Below, piece after piece: positions 48,131 through 59,643 of a stretch of 64,000 nt of DNA; positions within the stretch are counted from its first letter, which is position 1, and each line of letters opens with the position of its first letter. Position numbers and translations under genes: made by a program. The notes beneath the pieces are model-generated. The model ran no database searches. It was given only the letters and a program-made list of their open reading frames with translations, and was not told where the DNA came from. Source of the stretch: Burhinus oedicnemus (Eukaryota > Chordata > Aves > Charadriiformes > Burhinidae); contig VFFE01007186.1 of assembly GCA_008921705.1 (NCBI GenBank), positions 2,205,969-2,269,968 on the forward strand. The letters are read 5' to 3'.

Positions 48131-51068
48131 CTAGCCGCTTTTCCCGGCTTTGAAAAGCCCCAGAAAGAGCCCCTTGCGGGCCTTTTAGAGGTAGACTTTG
48201 TTGCCAAATTGTCATATCTATTTAAAAATAGAAACACGGTCAACATCAGCCACTGGGCAAATCAAATTACTGAAAACAGCCACCTAAATTTCTTCAACCT
48301 AGTGGCCAGTTCCCCCTCCCCCACCCCACGCCCCCGATGTTCCCACAGCCCTTATTGACAGGTAGGGTCATTCATTGATCAGAACTGACATAACTAAAAA
48401 CTGCTGCTGTGTTACAAGCTGCATTTTGCTCCGGTCACAAACTTGTCAAGTTGACCAATCGTAGTGAGACGGAGAGACGTATTTTAAACTGAAATGCCTC
48501 ATTTTCATGAAATTCGTTTACATGCTTTTACTAGATACATGCTAACCTGTGTCTGTCTAGAACCCTGTAAATTTCAATTATTTTTAATGATATTCACGTA
48601 AACAAAGGACTCTACTAACCCAACACAATTTCAGGATCAGAGCCCAAACCTTTTGCCTGCACATGTTAAACTAAGTTTTGCTGTGTTTTCTTTTGCTATT
48701 AAATACTTTACATACATAGAGTTTACTTTAGCCATATTTTACTTGTATTTGTACCTGCGGTATCTTGATTGATATGCATGTTCCTTACAGAAATTAGTAT
48801 GGCGATATAGAAGTATTTCATATTAAATTCTTGGTTGGGGGAGGGGAGTATTAATAGTTTTAGCATTTGTACAACTTCTTGAATTGTAGTGATCAATCCC
48901 ATCCATTTTCATGATCCACAAATCTTAAATGAAGTTTATTAATGTCTATAAAGGAAGAGTAGTCCGGATGCATTATGTCACTTCCAGAACTGGTACCTTT
49001 TCTAATCTATATTTTGATTGTGTGAGTCAGTAATCAATGTTTTCTTTTGTATTTTCTTAAGATGTGATAATTATACCAGAGTTAAGCAGAATAAAACTAA
49101 TAAATTGTATCAACTTTTTACAGTAATTTTTCTACACTATAAAGAGAAGTTATTTTTTCCAGTCCATTCCTTTAGAAAAACAGTATCTCTCAAGGGTAGA
49201 ATATTTTGATTACTATATAAAAATACACAATGTGTTTAACATACTCTCCATATCCTGAAGCAAATCTAAAACCAGTAAAGTGGTTGACCCATGAGAAAAA
49301 ACTATATCAAACTTCTGACATTGATACAATGCAAAAATATTGAATATTCCTTCTAGGTTTAAAATTTACATCAACCTCCTTTTATCTCACAAAGATATTT
49401 AAACTGCTATATATTTTCACTTTGCATATAAATCAGTCCTGTAACAGGCATATAACAAACACCATACAAGATGCTTATGAGTTATAAACATATAGATATG
49501 TAAAGCATTATAATTTGAATTTTCTTTCAGAATTTAATCTGTAGACCCCAAAACTTTCTGGTTTCTAGATCTGCCACTAGAAAAGTGAAGATTTGCCCAT
49601 CCATGTGTTAGGAGCTGTGATAGTACACTGTGCTCATGACACAAGAATAGCAGGCTACCATACTGATTCTCCACCCTATACCACTAATTAGGGAAATGAG
49701 ATGAGAAAGATTTAGGTGTTATGCTTCACAGCAGGATAATTATTCAAAGCATTCAAATGAAAGGTGCTCTCTTGACTTGTTCTTTTATTGGCCCATATCC
49801 TGAGGTTACTCCTTGAGATTTTATTCTCTAAGCTGATGTATTCATTTAGATGGCTGGTCACACTGAAAAAAGCCACTAGGCTTGTGGAAACTTAATAGTC
49901 TGTATCCTAGTTTGATATTTTTAAGGCTTAAATGGTAATTTTAATGGTGTGTTTATGAAAGGCACAATTTTAAATACAAATTCTGGTTAAATGAATGTCA
50001 AATGGAATCTTGCTTGAATTAGCAGCCAGTAAAGATACAGAAAGTAGTTTAGGCAGAATTATAATTAAAAGATAAAAAAAAAAATTGCGGTGCACCTAAA
50101 AAATTTGTCATGGAACAAATGGCATTTATAAATAATTTCCATAATGTTGAGTGTATATCATATCTCTTTTTACCCAAAATAAAGGAAGCAGTCTCTGGTA
50201 ATGGAAGTAATATTATGTAAGCTGTTGATTTAAAAGGTCTGCAAGGTATACTGAGCTAGCTCTCCCTTTGCTGCAATAGCAAGTTTGAAACTAACTAAAA
50301 TAATATTCATTTTAAAACTTGCTGTTACTATGCTACTGTTGTATGTTGAGCAGGGAGGCAGGGAGGCATTTAAACTGAAAAAGGTGAGCTTGCAGACATT
50401 CACAAATCCTCAGCGCTGAGCTAGGCTTCAACTAATAGAGCCAAACTAAAAACAAACAAACAAGCACAAAATAACAACCAAAAAAATCTCCCCTTAATAA
50501 ATATTGAAATGCTTCAGTCAAAATTATGTGGACTTTAGGCACATCAATATCAACTTGCACGTCTGAAAACCTTGTTCCTTAGCCTGGATTTCTGATGCCT
50601 CAGGCTGATAAAGGTGGATAAGATTTTAGACTCAGCTGACCCCAAGCAGACACAAAACTGTGGAGGAAAAAAATAATCAACACCATCCCCATATCTGCTA
50701 CTGGAAAAAGTTTTTTTCAGAACCAGTATCATGCTCTCAGTCCATACCTTCCTTACCGGGTGGAATAGTCTTTCATTATAGCCAGAGATACTGGCATTTC
50801 TCTGATAGTACGGTAAATGAGGTTCATTTAGTGCTGTGAGACTCAACTCCATATCGTAACCTAGCTGTGCTAAGTACTGTCCCACATAAATATAGAGTAT
50901 ATCTCCCACCCAAAATCTCGTATGCACACGTATTTAATAGAATTTCTTCTGCACATGCATTTGAAGCATTGTGCTCAAATTTTCTGGAACTTCAGCTGTT
51001 TTGAGTGTACTGGATTTCACTTCATGATTCTTATCTCCCCTTTTCATCTATTTGCTTAGCCTAATGTT
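48131..51068. other. Unassigned sequence, becoming AT-rich
   Basis: After a short moderately GC-rich stretch (to about 48350, including a C-rich tract near 48310-48335) the sequence is AT-rich. No gene or repeat family was recognised. A minus-strand frame of 125 codons at 50550-50927 has no known motif. Confidence 0.5.
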
Positions 51069-52168
51069 CATAGAATCAGAGAATGTTTGGGTTGAATGGG
51101 ACCTTTAAAGATCATTTACTCCAATCTCCCTGCCATGGACAAGGATATCTTTCACTAGATCACGTTGCCCAAAGCCCCATCCAATCTGACCTTGAACACT
51201 TCCAAGGATAGGACATCCACAACTTCTCTGGACAGCCTATTCCAGTGTCTCACCGCCCTCATTGTAAAAAAAACTTGTCCTTATGTCCAATCTAAATCTA
51301 CCCTCTTTCAGTTAAAAACCACTGCCCCTTGTCCTGTCACTACAGGCCTTGGTAAGAAAGTCTCTCTCCATCTTTCTTGTAAGACGCCTTTATATACCGA
51401 AAGCCCTCAATAATGTCTCCTCAGAGCCTTCACTTCTCCAGACTGAGCAACCCCAACTGTCTCTTTTTGCCAGGCAGCTTTCCAGCCACTCTTCCCCAAG
51501 CCTGTAGCATTTCACAGGGTTGTTGTGACCGAAGTGCAGGACCTGGCACTTGGCCTTGTTGAATCTCATACCATTGGCCTTGGCCCATTGATCCAGCCTG
51601 TGCAGATCCTTCTGTAGGGCCTTCCTACCCTCAAGCAGATCAACACTCCCACCCAACTTGGTGTCATCTGCAAACTTACTGAGGGTGCATTTAATCCCCT
51701 TGTCCAGATCATCAATAAAGGTATTAAACAGAACTGGCCCCAGTACTGAGCCCCAGGAAACACCACTTGTGACTAGCTGATGACTGGATTTCACTCCATT
51801 CACCACCACTCTTTGGGCCTGGCCATCCAGACAGTTTTTCACCCAGAAAAGTGTACACCCATCCAAGCCATGAGCAGCCAGTTTCCCCAGGAGAATGCTG
51901 CGGGAAATAGTGTCTAAGGCTTTACTGAAATCCAGGTAGACAACATCCACAGCTTTTTCCTCATCCCCTAAGCGGGTGTCCTTGTCATAAAGGGAGATTA
52001 AGTTAGTCAAGCGGGACCTGCCTTTCATAAACCCATGCTGACTGGGCCTGATCACCTGGGTGTCCTGTACGTGTGCTCTAGATGATCTGCTCCATAACCT
52101 TCCCCAGCACCAAGGTCAGACTGACAGGCCTGTAGTTCCCTGGATCGTCCTTCTGGCCCTTCTTGTGT
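51069..52168 (-). mobile_element. CR1 LINE, 5'-truncated with internal deletion (minus)
   Basis: The left edge is the inverted CR1 3' terminus (CATAGAATCAGAGAATG, then GGGACCTTTAAAGATCATTT). The first about 390 bp match the C-terminal ORF2 and 3' UTR. At about 51460 the sequence jumps from the 'GAGCAACCCCAACTGTCTC' block to the 'AGGCAGCTTTCC' block, skipping about 300 bp that copy A has between roughly 33970 and 34270. RT sequence then continues to about 52168, where a plus-strand CR1 end begins. It is less decayed than the 21.5 kb copy. Confidence 0.93.
51390..52055 (-). pseudogene. CR1 ORF2 reverse-transcriptase fragment with FADD box
   Basis: This is an open stretch of about 221 codons inside the CR1 at 51069-52168. 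It contains [10 protein letters not shown], motif [13 protein letters not shown], motif B as [13 protein letters not shown] (the usual PQ of GVPQGS is SW) and motif [13 protein letters not shown] with both catalytic Asp kept. After [18 protein letters not shown] it enters the internal deletion and reads unrelated codons. It lacks the endonuclease and the N-terminal RT because of 5' truncation, so it cannot encode a working element. Confidence 0.92.
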
Positions 52169-52381
52169 ATGGACAAAAAATTTTTCACTGAAAGAGTGAT
52201 CAAACATTGGAACAGGCTGCCCAGGGAGGTGGTTGAGTCAGCATCCCTAGGTGTGTTTAAAAGTCATGTAGATGTGGTGCTTAGAGACGTGGGTTAGTGG
52301 CAGACCTGGCAGAGTAGGGTCAATGGTTGGACTAGATGATCTTAAAGGTCTTTTCAACATAAACGATTCTATGATTCTATG
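52169..52381 (+). mobile_element. Short CR1 LINE 3' end (plus)
   Basis: About 213 bp of CR1 3' end in plus orientation. It starts near 'TTTTTCACTGAAAGAGTGAT', includes 'CAGGCTGCCCAGGGAGGTGG' (end of ORF2) and 'GGTTGGACTAGATGATCTTA', and closes with CGATTCTATGATTCTATGA, the canonical CR1 8-bp tail repeat. It is head-to-head with the minus copy on its left. Confidence 0.93.
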
Positions 52382-53260
52382 AATACCTTCATAAGTGATC
52401 TGGATGATGGGATCAAGTGTACCCTGGTGAAATTTGCTGATGATACCAAACTGAATGGGGAAGCGGACACTTTGGAAGGGACACCCACCCTGCAGGAAGA
52501 CCTGGGTAGGCTGGAAGAGTGGGTTGACGAGAACCTTAGGAAGTTCAACAAAGACAAGGGTAAAGTCTTGCACCTAGGAAAACATAATCTCGAGTGCAGC
52601 ACAGACTGGGATCTCCTGGGCTGGGAAGCAGCTCTGTGGAAAGGGACCTGGCGGTCCTGGTGGACAACAAGCTCAATATGAGCGAACAGTGAGCTGCTGC
52701 ACAAAGGGAGCCAACAGGATGCTGGGTTGCATCAACAAGGGCATCACCAGCAGAGACAAAGTCATCATTATCCCACTCTACTCAGTGCTTGTCGGGCCAC
52801 GCCTGGAATACTGTGCTCAGTTTTGGTCCTCGCTGTGCAAAAAAGATGTGGACAGGCTGGAGAGGGTCCAGAGAAGGGCCACAAAGAGGACTGGGCAGCC
52901 TGCCATATGAGGAAAGGCTGGGAGAACTGGGTTTGTTGAGCCTTGATTAAAGAAGGCTTTGGGGAGACCTTATCACCATGTTCCAGTATTTAAAGGGTGG
53001 CTACAAAGAAGATGGAGACTCCCTATTTACAAGGAGTCACAAGGAAAAGACGAAGGGTAATGTGTAGAATCTACTCCTGGGGAGATTCCGATTGGACACA
53101 AGAGGAAAATTTTCCACAATGCGAACAGTCAGCCATTGGAATAATCTCCTCATGGAAGTGGTGGATTCCCCGACATTGGACACTTTTAAGATTCAGCTGG
53201 TCAGGTTGCTGGGCCATCTTGTGCAGACCTTGCTTTTGCCAAGAAAGGTTGGACCAAATG
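52382..53260 (+). pseudogene. CR1 ORF2 C-terminal fragment, frameshifted
   Basis: The first segment (to about 52681) carries [24 protein letters not shown], so the RT motif C is kept. The frame is then lost within 'ECSTDWDLLGWEAALWKGTW'. A second segment (52689-52910) reads GANRMLGCINKGITSRDKVIIIPLYS and [29 protein letters not shown], the C-terminal ORF2 block, in another frame. The remainder to about 53260 is recognisable only as DNA. Confidence 0.9.
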
Positions 53261-53318
53261 ATCTTTGAGGTCCCTTCCAACCTGATATTCTATGAGTCTA
53301 TGATTCTAAGATTCCATG
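52382..53318 (+). mobile_element. CR1 LINE, 5'-truncated (plus)
   Basis: It begins directly after the tail of the preceding CR1 and reads ORF2 from the FISDLDDG block to the 3' UTR. It ends with 'TGATCTTTGAGGTCCCTTCC' and 'TATTCTATGAGTCTATGATT', the CR1 tail. The ORF2 frame is broken several times. About 930 bp. Confidence 0.93.
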
Positions 53319-54005
53319 AGCTAATTAAATCCAGGTGACAATCACAGAAGCATTAATATAATCCAAAGAAAATTAATTGGCAATGCTAACACTGAAATAA
53401 AAAAAAAAAGAAAAAAAAGAGACAGACAGGAGGGGAACTGAGGTATGGGGAACAACATAAGAAGTAGAAGAACTGCCATTTGACCTCCTTCACTCTTCCT
53501 GGTAAAATGGTTATAATATCATTATGGTCTAGGGACTTAATGAGTGTTTGTAAAAAGTATTTTTATGAAGGGCACTGCCTTAGGGGCAAAGTACCACGTC
53601 TACACTTATATCAACCTTTTGCAAGAGAATATCCGGAAAAGATTAAATAAGTATCTAATCCAAGAAGAGCTGCATATAATGAGAGCAACATGCTCTCATA
53701 TTCTGAAATTCTGAAGAGAAAAACCATTTTCTGAAGTGCATAATAATACTTCTTGAGGATTACATTTATTAAAGTCTCATGGTCCCATACTCCAAGAGTC
53801 AAGACAAAACAATAGTATTTTAATCTAGCTCACAGAAACCAGACCTCATTGTGCTAGAGACTACAAAAATTAAAAAGTGACATATTGATTTAAAGTTTAT
53901 GAGAACCACAAGATAAGAATATATGTATGACAGGTGGTCTAAATATTCTTCTTAGGGGGAGAAGTGTTTATTTTGTTTCTCTCTGGGGTTTTATGGTTGG
54001 GTTCG

Positions 54006-54025
54006 GTTTGGTTTGGTTTGGTTTT
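54006..54025. repeat. (GTTTG)n short tandem repeat
   Basis: GGTTT/GTTTG units repeat about four times just after a GTTCG variant. Confidence 0.85.
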
Positions 54026-57000
54026 TAAGGTTCATTTCTAGCTGAAGAGAACCAGGAAGACATCTGCTTGAACACAGGAGCTTTAGGTCGGCAGATTTTA
54101 AAAGGTTTCCGAGCTGTTCTTTTCAGGACCAACTGGCCTTCCTTGACATATTCTGATACATGTAATGAAATTCCTTGCCATGAAATGCATTCAGAGAGAG
54201 AAGAGATTGTATCAGATATGAGCTAACCTACAATTTAATAATTTTCTCCACTTTTTCTCCTCAGTACACAAATGCAAAGTTGGGTATATTTCTGGATACT
54301 ATCACCTACACTATTGTTTGAAACAGTGACAAGTTGGTGAAACACTTTTAAACAGCATTTTTCATTATTGTTTTTGGTGTATTGCTGTTACTCAGGAGAT
54401 TCTGAAAGCACATTTACAAACTTTTAATCAGCCTTTAGTTATCCTAATAACTGTTAAAAATAAATGTTGAACACCAGTCTTTGGTCTATATGTAAGAAAT
54501 AATACATGTGAAGTATACATCACTCCACTTGAAGAACACAAGTTCCCAGGATCTTAAAGCCCTGCACAGGACAATTCATTAAATCTCATGTGATGTAGTA
54601 AGTAAGCATGACAATTCTTGCAGAAGTTACCGGGTGTCTTCTTTGTCTTATATGTGCAAACAACATTCTCCTTCCAATAGGTGAAATCCACTAAAGAATG
54701 ATTTGTCTGAAGGGCATGAACATCCTTCATCCTCATGATGACAAGATTTTTCAGCAGTACAGTTTTTTTTTCTGGTAAAAAGAAGGAGAAAACTGTGAAT
54801 ATGCAGCCCAGAAAACAAAGAATAATGAGGCACATTATCTTACCAGGCATGTAATCAGACAAATGACTATAAAATAACAAATCAAACTAAGAGGTGACAA
54901 GAAAAAGGTCAAGAATACAAAAGAACATGTCTGTAAGGGAACAAGTATCAGATAGGTAAATACAGCCTTAGAAAAATTGCCGAGAACTGAAAAGGTCAAT
55001 AAGGGCAGGTACAATAAGGGGCTTATGACGTTGAAATCTAGAAAAAAAGATGGGCTGGAACAAATTTTACCTTTAGTTTCAGATGGTCAACTGCTGATCA
55101 GTAAAGCCAGTTGTAATGAAAGCTATGTTTGGTGTGAAGTTTCTGAAAATAAATTATGGACTCTCTTTATCACACTGCTGGATGAACTCTTCTACAAGTC
55201 TTACCTTACAGTCCTGCTCCTCTTCTTCAGACTGTCTCTGGCAGTTTCAACATTAATTTTCATCCTGATACTGAATTTTGTAATTCACATTGTGTCCACT
55301 TTTATTGCACTTTTCAGTGCTTGACATCATTCCTGTGACTATATTTTTCCACCTGTTACCTGTTCCACTGCTGAAATGTTTTATCTGACTATTTTTCCTG
55401 ATCCTCTCAGTATCACCTCCTGTTTTAGATTTGTTATTTCATACTGAGTTATTTGATTTCTTGTCTGCTAAGACTCGTTTTATTCCAGTGGGGTTGTGAC
55501 TGATGTAAGTAAATTTTTAACTTCCCTGGAATGACTTGTCCTTCAATTCATAGATTACAGTTTAGAACTTCAAAATAAAAGGGAATATTTGTAAAGCATC
55601 TGCTACTTGCAAAGTATCGCACTAGTGTTAAAAATAAAGACTGTTTTAACCCTTATGTGCGATCATATCCCGTAAGTTTCCCTTTCAGCTGTCGTCTGAG
55701 TTCTTGTGCCTATTTTCCCAGGCTGTATTGTATAAAAGCTGAAAAGATGAGCTAGTCTATATTTGTAATGGAAAATGAAAGTTCTAGGTTGTCACACATG
55801 ATTGCCGCAATCACATGTGCTCATATGGGAGAAACATAAGGAAAATAAATCAATAGAATCTCAAAACTCAGTAACTCTTAATAAAAATGTCGTTAAATAA
55901 AAGAATTCATTGAAAAGTATAAAGAAAAAGAGACCTATTACTTTTCCTATGTCCCCTTCTCTAAGTTCTGTTAAAAATGTGTAAATATAATATAAGCCTT
56001 AGATCTATGCAAACTGTGTCATGTTTGTGGGGTCAGTTCAATTTTAAACAGGCAAGTATTTCTCAAAGATATTTCCAAGCTGGTAAAAGAATAAGAATTA
56101 CTCACCAGAACAAACCATTTGCCGGACTAAACTCTTCTTTTTAAGAAGCCATTTTGATTATGCCATATTCGTATGTTAGCTTGCTGGTCTTTAAAGAGGA
56201 AAATAAGGGCAATCGTTGCAGGGTATTCAAGTGTCCTCAGTCTTTATCTAACTCTTAAGTGGCAAACACTTGCATGATTAAATGAAGATAGTCCTCTGGG
56301 TTTCCTCATGCACTCTGAGACAACTCTGCTGTGCAAAGACAGTTGCCTGACTTCCATGCAGCAATACCTGAAATATTTTATAACTTACCGAGTATGAGAA
56401 TGGGTGGAGTGAGTGATGACTGTCAACACCAAGCTGTGTAGATGTGCTCCGAAATGTCTAGGAGCTAAGTGGGATTTTCCTTTCCCCTGTGGTTCTTCTT
56501 GTATACAAAGGCTGTGTTTTCACTGTGTTTATGCAAGCAGCTGTTACCTTCTAGGAAGACGAAGAATAAAAGCAGGAAGGAAAGAAGACCTCAGTATCTT
56601 GCCAGTGAGGAAGTTACAGGACTTGAATGAGACAACAAGAGGTCAAGTGCAAACAAAGCGTCTTCCAGATATCAGGACGGGAAAGGTTTGGGACTTCAAC
56701 AAGGGTAATGAGATCTGCTGGGAAAAGAGCTCCAATGGTCTTTCTGCCCAATTTATCTTTTCTTGAGAGCTTACGATTATCCAGAGAAGTAGGTTAGTAA
56801 AAAAGTGTTTTCATTATCGCTATAATGATTTTTGGTTCCAGAGCGTTGCTCAATATGTATTGTCTCTAGTATAATTAAAATTGACTTCTCAAGAGTCTGA
56901 GTGGCCCTATCCACATCGAAGGGACTGCTACATAAAAAGAATAAGAGTACTGGTTATGAAGATTATTTAAATGTCATACGGATATAAATATTGCCCTTTG

Positions 57001-57180
57001 CTTCAAATTGTGTATGAGTAATACAGTTATGTTAGCCACAGTGACATGGTGAGTGTGGAACTTTAATACATAGTTTAAGTGTAAAAAGTGCGTCCGCAAT
57101 CCTTATGCACACCTTGGCCAATGATTTATGTTAACATATTCAAATTTGCCCAGGGCTTACGCAAATGCTGCTTTCAATTA

Positions 57181-57198
57181 AAAAAAAAAAAAAAAAAG
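57181..57198. repeat. Poly-A run
   Basis: About 17-18 consecutive A bases. There is no retrotransposon body recognisable upstream, so it is not called a retroposon tail. Confidence 0.85.
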
Positions 57199-59609
57199 TT
57201 TAGAATTGAAAAGTCTCCATGTCATTAAAAAAAGTTGTTTAAATCCATTTTTGACTGCTCACTTAGGGATAGGACTATTGAAGTAACAGATTTTCTATTA
57301 AAATATTTATAGAATGAACTAGTAGCATTCTTAGAGGAAGTTCCCTGTTTATTCTGTTTGGGAATGGTAACAAGTGGGCTTGAAGGAACACTTAACCTTT
57401 AAAAGAAGGAAATTAAAATTCTTTACCACATGCTGCTAAATGCTAAAGATGAAGTTTCCTGTGTTAATTCACATAATAATAATGCCATGCAGAATATTTG
57501 TCATAAACTCTGAAGTTATTTTTCTACCATACAAATTCATCCACCCTGGAGAGACTTCTTAAATGATGTCTGTTCACTCTATTAACGAAAAAGAAACAAA
57601 CATTCTAGTACAAAATATTGGAAAAAGATGAACTACATTTCAAACACAATTCCGTTTGCAAAAGGAGAAACATTTAGGTAATTTGTCATGCATTTTTGCA
57701 TGCTTGTTTATCTCATCAGAATACACGTGAACAGATTCCTTAATGAGGCACATTTGTTTTATTTAGACAATATTTGTGCAGCACTTTGAACATATAAAGT
57801 GCTACGTAAGTGCTCAGTATTATTCAGCCCAATCCTCAGTCATTAATCAACTAGAACTCCCAATAGACTCTGTTATTATTTGATTCTGATGTAGCCTATT
57901 TTCATACAAAATAAGAAGAAATAATTTCAAAATTCTATCTCATAATACTGTGACTTATGTCTATTAAGTTGTAACCATAGTACAGGGAAGCAGAATAGCA
58001 GACTAAACTCCTCTTTCTCAAAAAAAAGAATGAGAAAATGAGGGGGAGAAGACTTGTTCTGAGGGGCTTTACAATTATGATTAAGAATCCAGAGTACATA
58101 GATAGGTCACAAGTTCAGTTTCAGTCCAGGTCACTAATGGCTGAAAATCACTACCAGCTGAAAGTTATTTACTTGCCCATAGGAAAATACATTATTAGTG
58201 TTCCGAGCGTGTAGAGAAAAGAAATCTGTGTATTTAACACCACCATCATATTAGGTAGTACTTACCTTTTGGAAATTGCCTCAAGACTCTGATCTTTAGC
58301 GTAAAGCACTCCTGTTCCAAACTGACATAAATTAAGTTCTGAATTAGAGCTTCCTAGATAAAGTTAGTGCAGAGTCTTAGAGATTAAAGACCAAAGAGGC
58401 AATGAGAAATTCATTATTAAATGTCAGGGGAAAATAAATGAAAAATACTACACATTTCCTTCTAAAAATAAGAGAATTTACTTCTATAGCCAAGGGAAGT
58501 ATCTACAGTACCATTCCTGACATCCATATCGCCCTTATTTAAAGCAGTGGTAAACATGCCACAATCACAAGAGCAGGAATAGCAAAAAAATCTACTCTTG
58601 CAGAAAAGATTGAAATAGTAGATGAGATTCTTTTGCGGTATCTAACAAAATGTATAGTGTCTCATTTTCTGACATCTTGCAAAATTTGTCTTCCCCAGAT
58701 CAGTCATTCTGGGTCTTTAGCATCAGTTCGTTATGGTGAACATTCTTGTGCTCTTTATAGAGAGAGACTTAGGAAGTTTTTAAGCTGGACCTTTGTGAAG
58801 AATTGAGTTTGAGAAACTGTTTCCAAGTGAAGCAAACATAAAACAGGGATTAAACCAAACTGAAAGAATGAGTAGCAATAAATCAGTAATATTATGTGAT
58901 AATCAAGATTTTTAAATGAACTTTATAATACCATGGAAGTTTCAATTATGTATGTAATTTACTACTTAAGTTTTATGTTATTAACTACTTAAGTACTACT
59001 AAAGTTCACCTCATGGTCAGAGGAAGGAAATGATCAGAGATCTGCATCTGATGCATTGAACAGAGAGAACAGTGAAATAACAAGGTTTGTTGATATTGCT
59101 GAGTTAGAGAAAAAATAAATTTGACTCAAAAGCTCTGCATGAGAATTTCACAAAACTCACAGACTAGCTGATTGAATGAAATTCAATGTGAAATAGTACA
59201 CAGAGTGGAACAAACATAACTGTACACAGACAAAAGTAAAGTCTAAATTAAATACTACTCAAGACAGTTATGGTGAATAGATCCTTCAAAACATCGGTGT
59301 TCAGCATTGATAGAAAAAAAACCATTCAGAATTATTAGGAGAGGGAATTAAAAAAAGAAGCAGAAAACATCACTTGGCTACTGCATAAAAATTTTGAACT
59401 TGACCACTCTTGATCTTCTAATGATGATAATGGGCAGAGTATAATGGGGAAAGATATAAAGAAAATTAACAAAGGTAAGAAAAGGTTTTAAACTTCTGTA
59501 CAAGGACAAAGTCAATGAACTAGGAGCTTAAAAATGTGACAACTATGTGGAAAGTACAACATAAGTTTATATCATAATTAGTGAGATGTAGAAAAAAATA
59601 GAAACATTT

Positions 59610-59643
59610 CATTGTTTTCCACAATTCACTGTTTTCCACAATA
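59610..59643. repeat. 17-bp tandem duplication
   Basis: CATTGTTTTCCACAATT is followed directly by CACTGTTTTCCACAATA: two 17-bp units differing at two positions. Confidence 0.9.

Noticed and set aside
47550..48246. Several long overlapping frames on both strands in the CpG-rich CR1 5' end
   Set aside because: High GC content removes stop codons in all frames. Only the minus-strand frame starting at 47978 continues into ORF1.
54977..55324. Plus-strand 115-codon frame with a hydrophobic C-terminus
   Set aside because: Its hydrophobic part comes from T-rich sequence; no motif, no promoter and no homology that I recognise.
56413..56766. Plus-strand 117-codon frame with Cys-rich start
   Set aside because: No recognised family and no supporting signals; consistent with chance.
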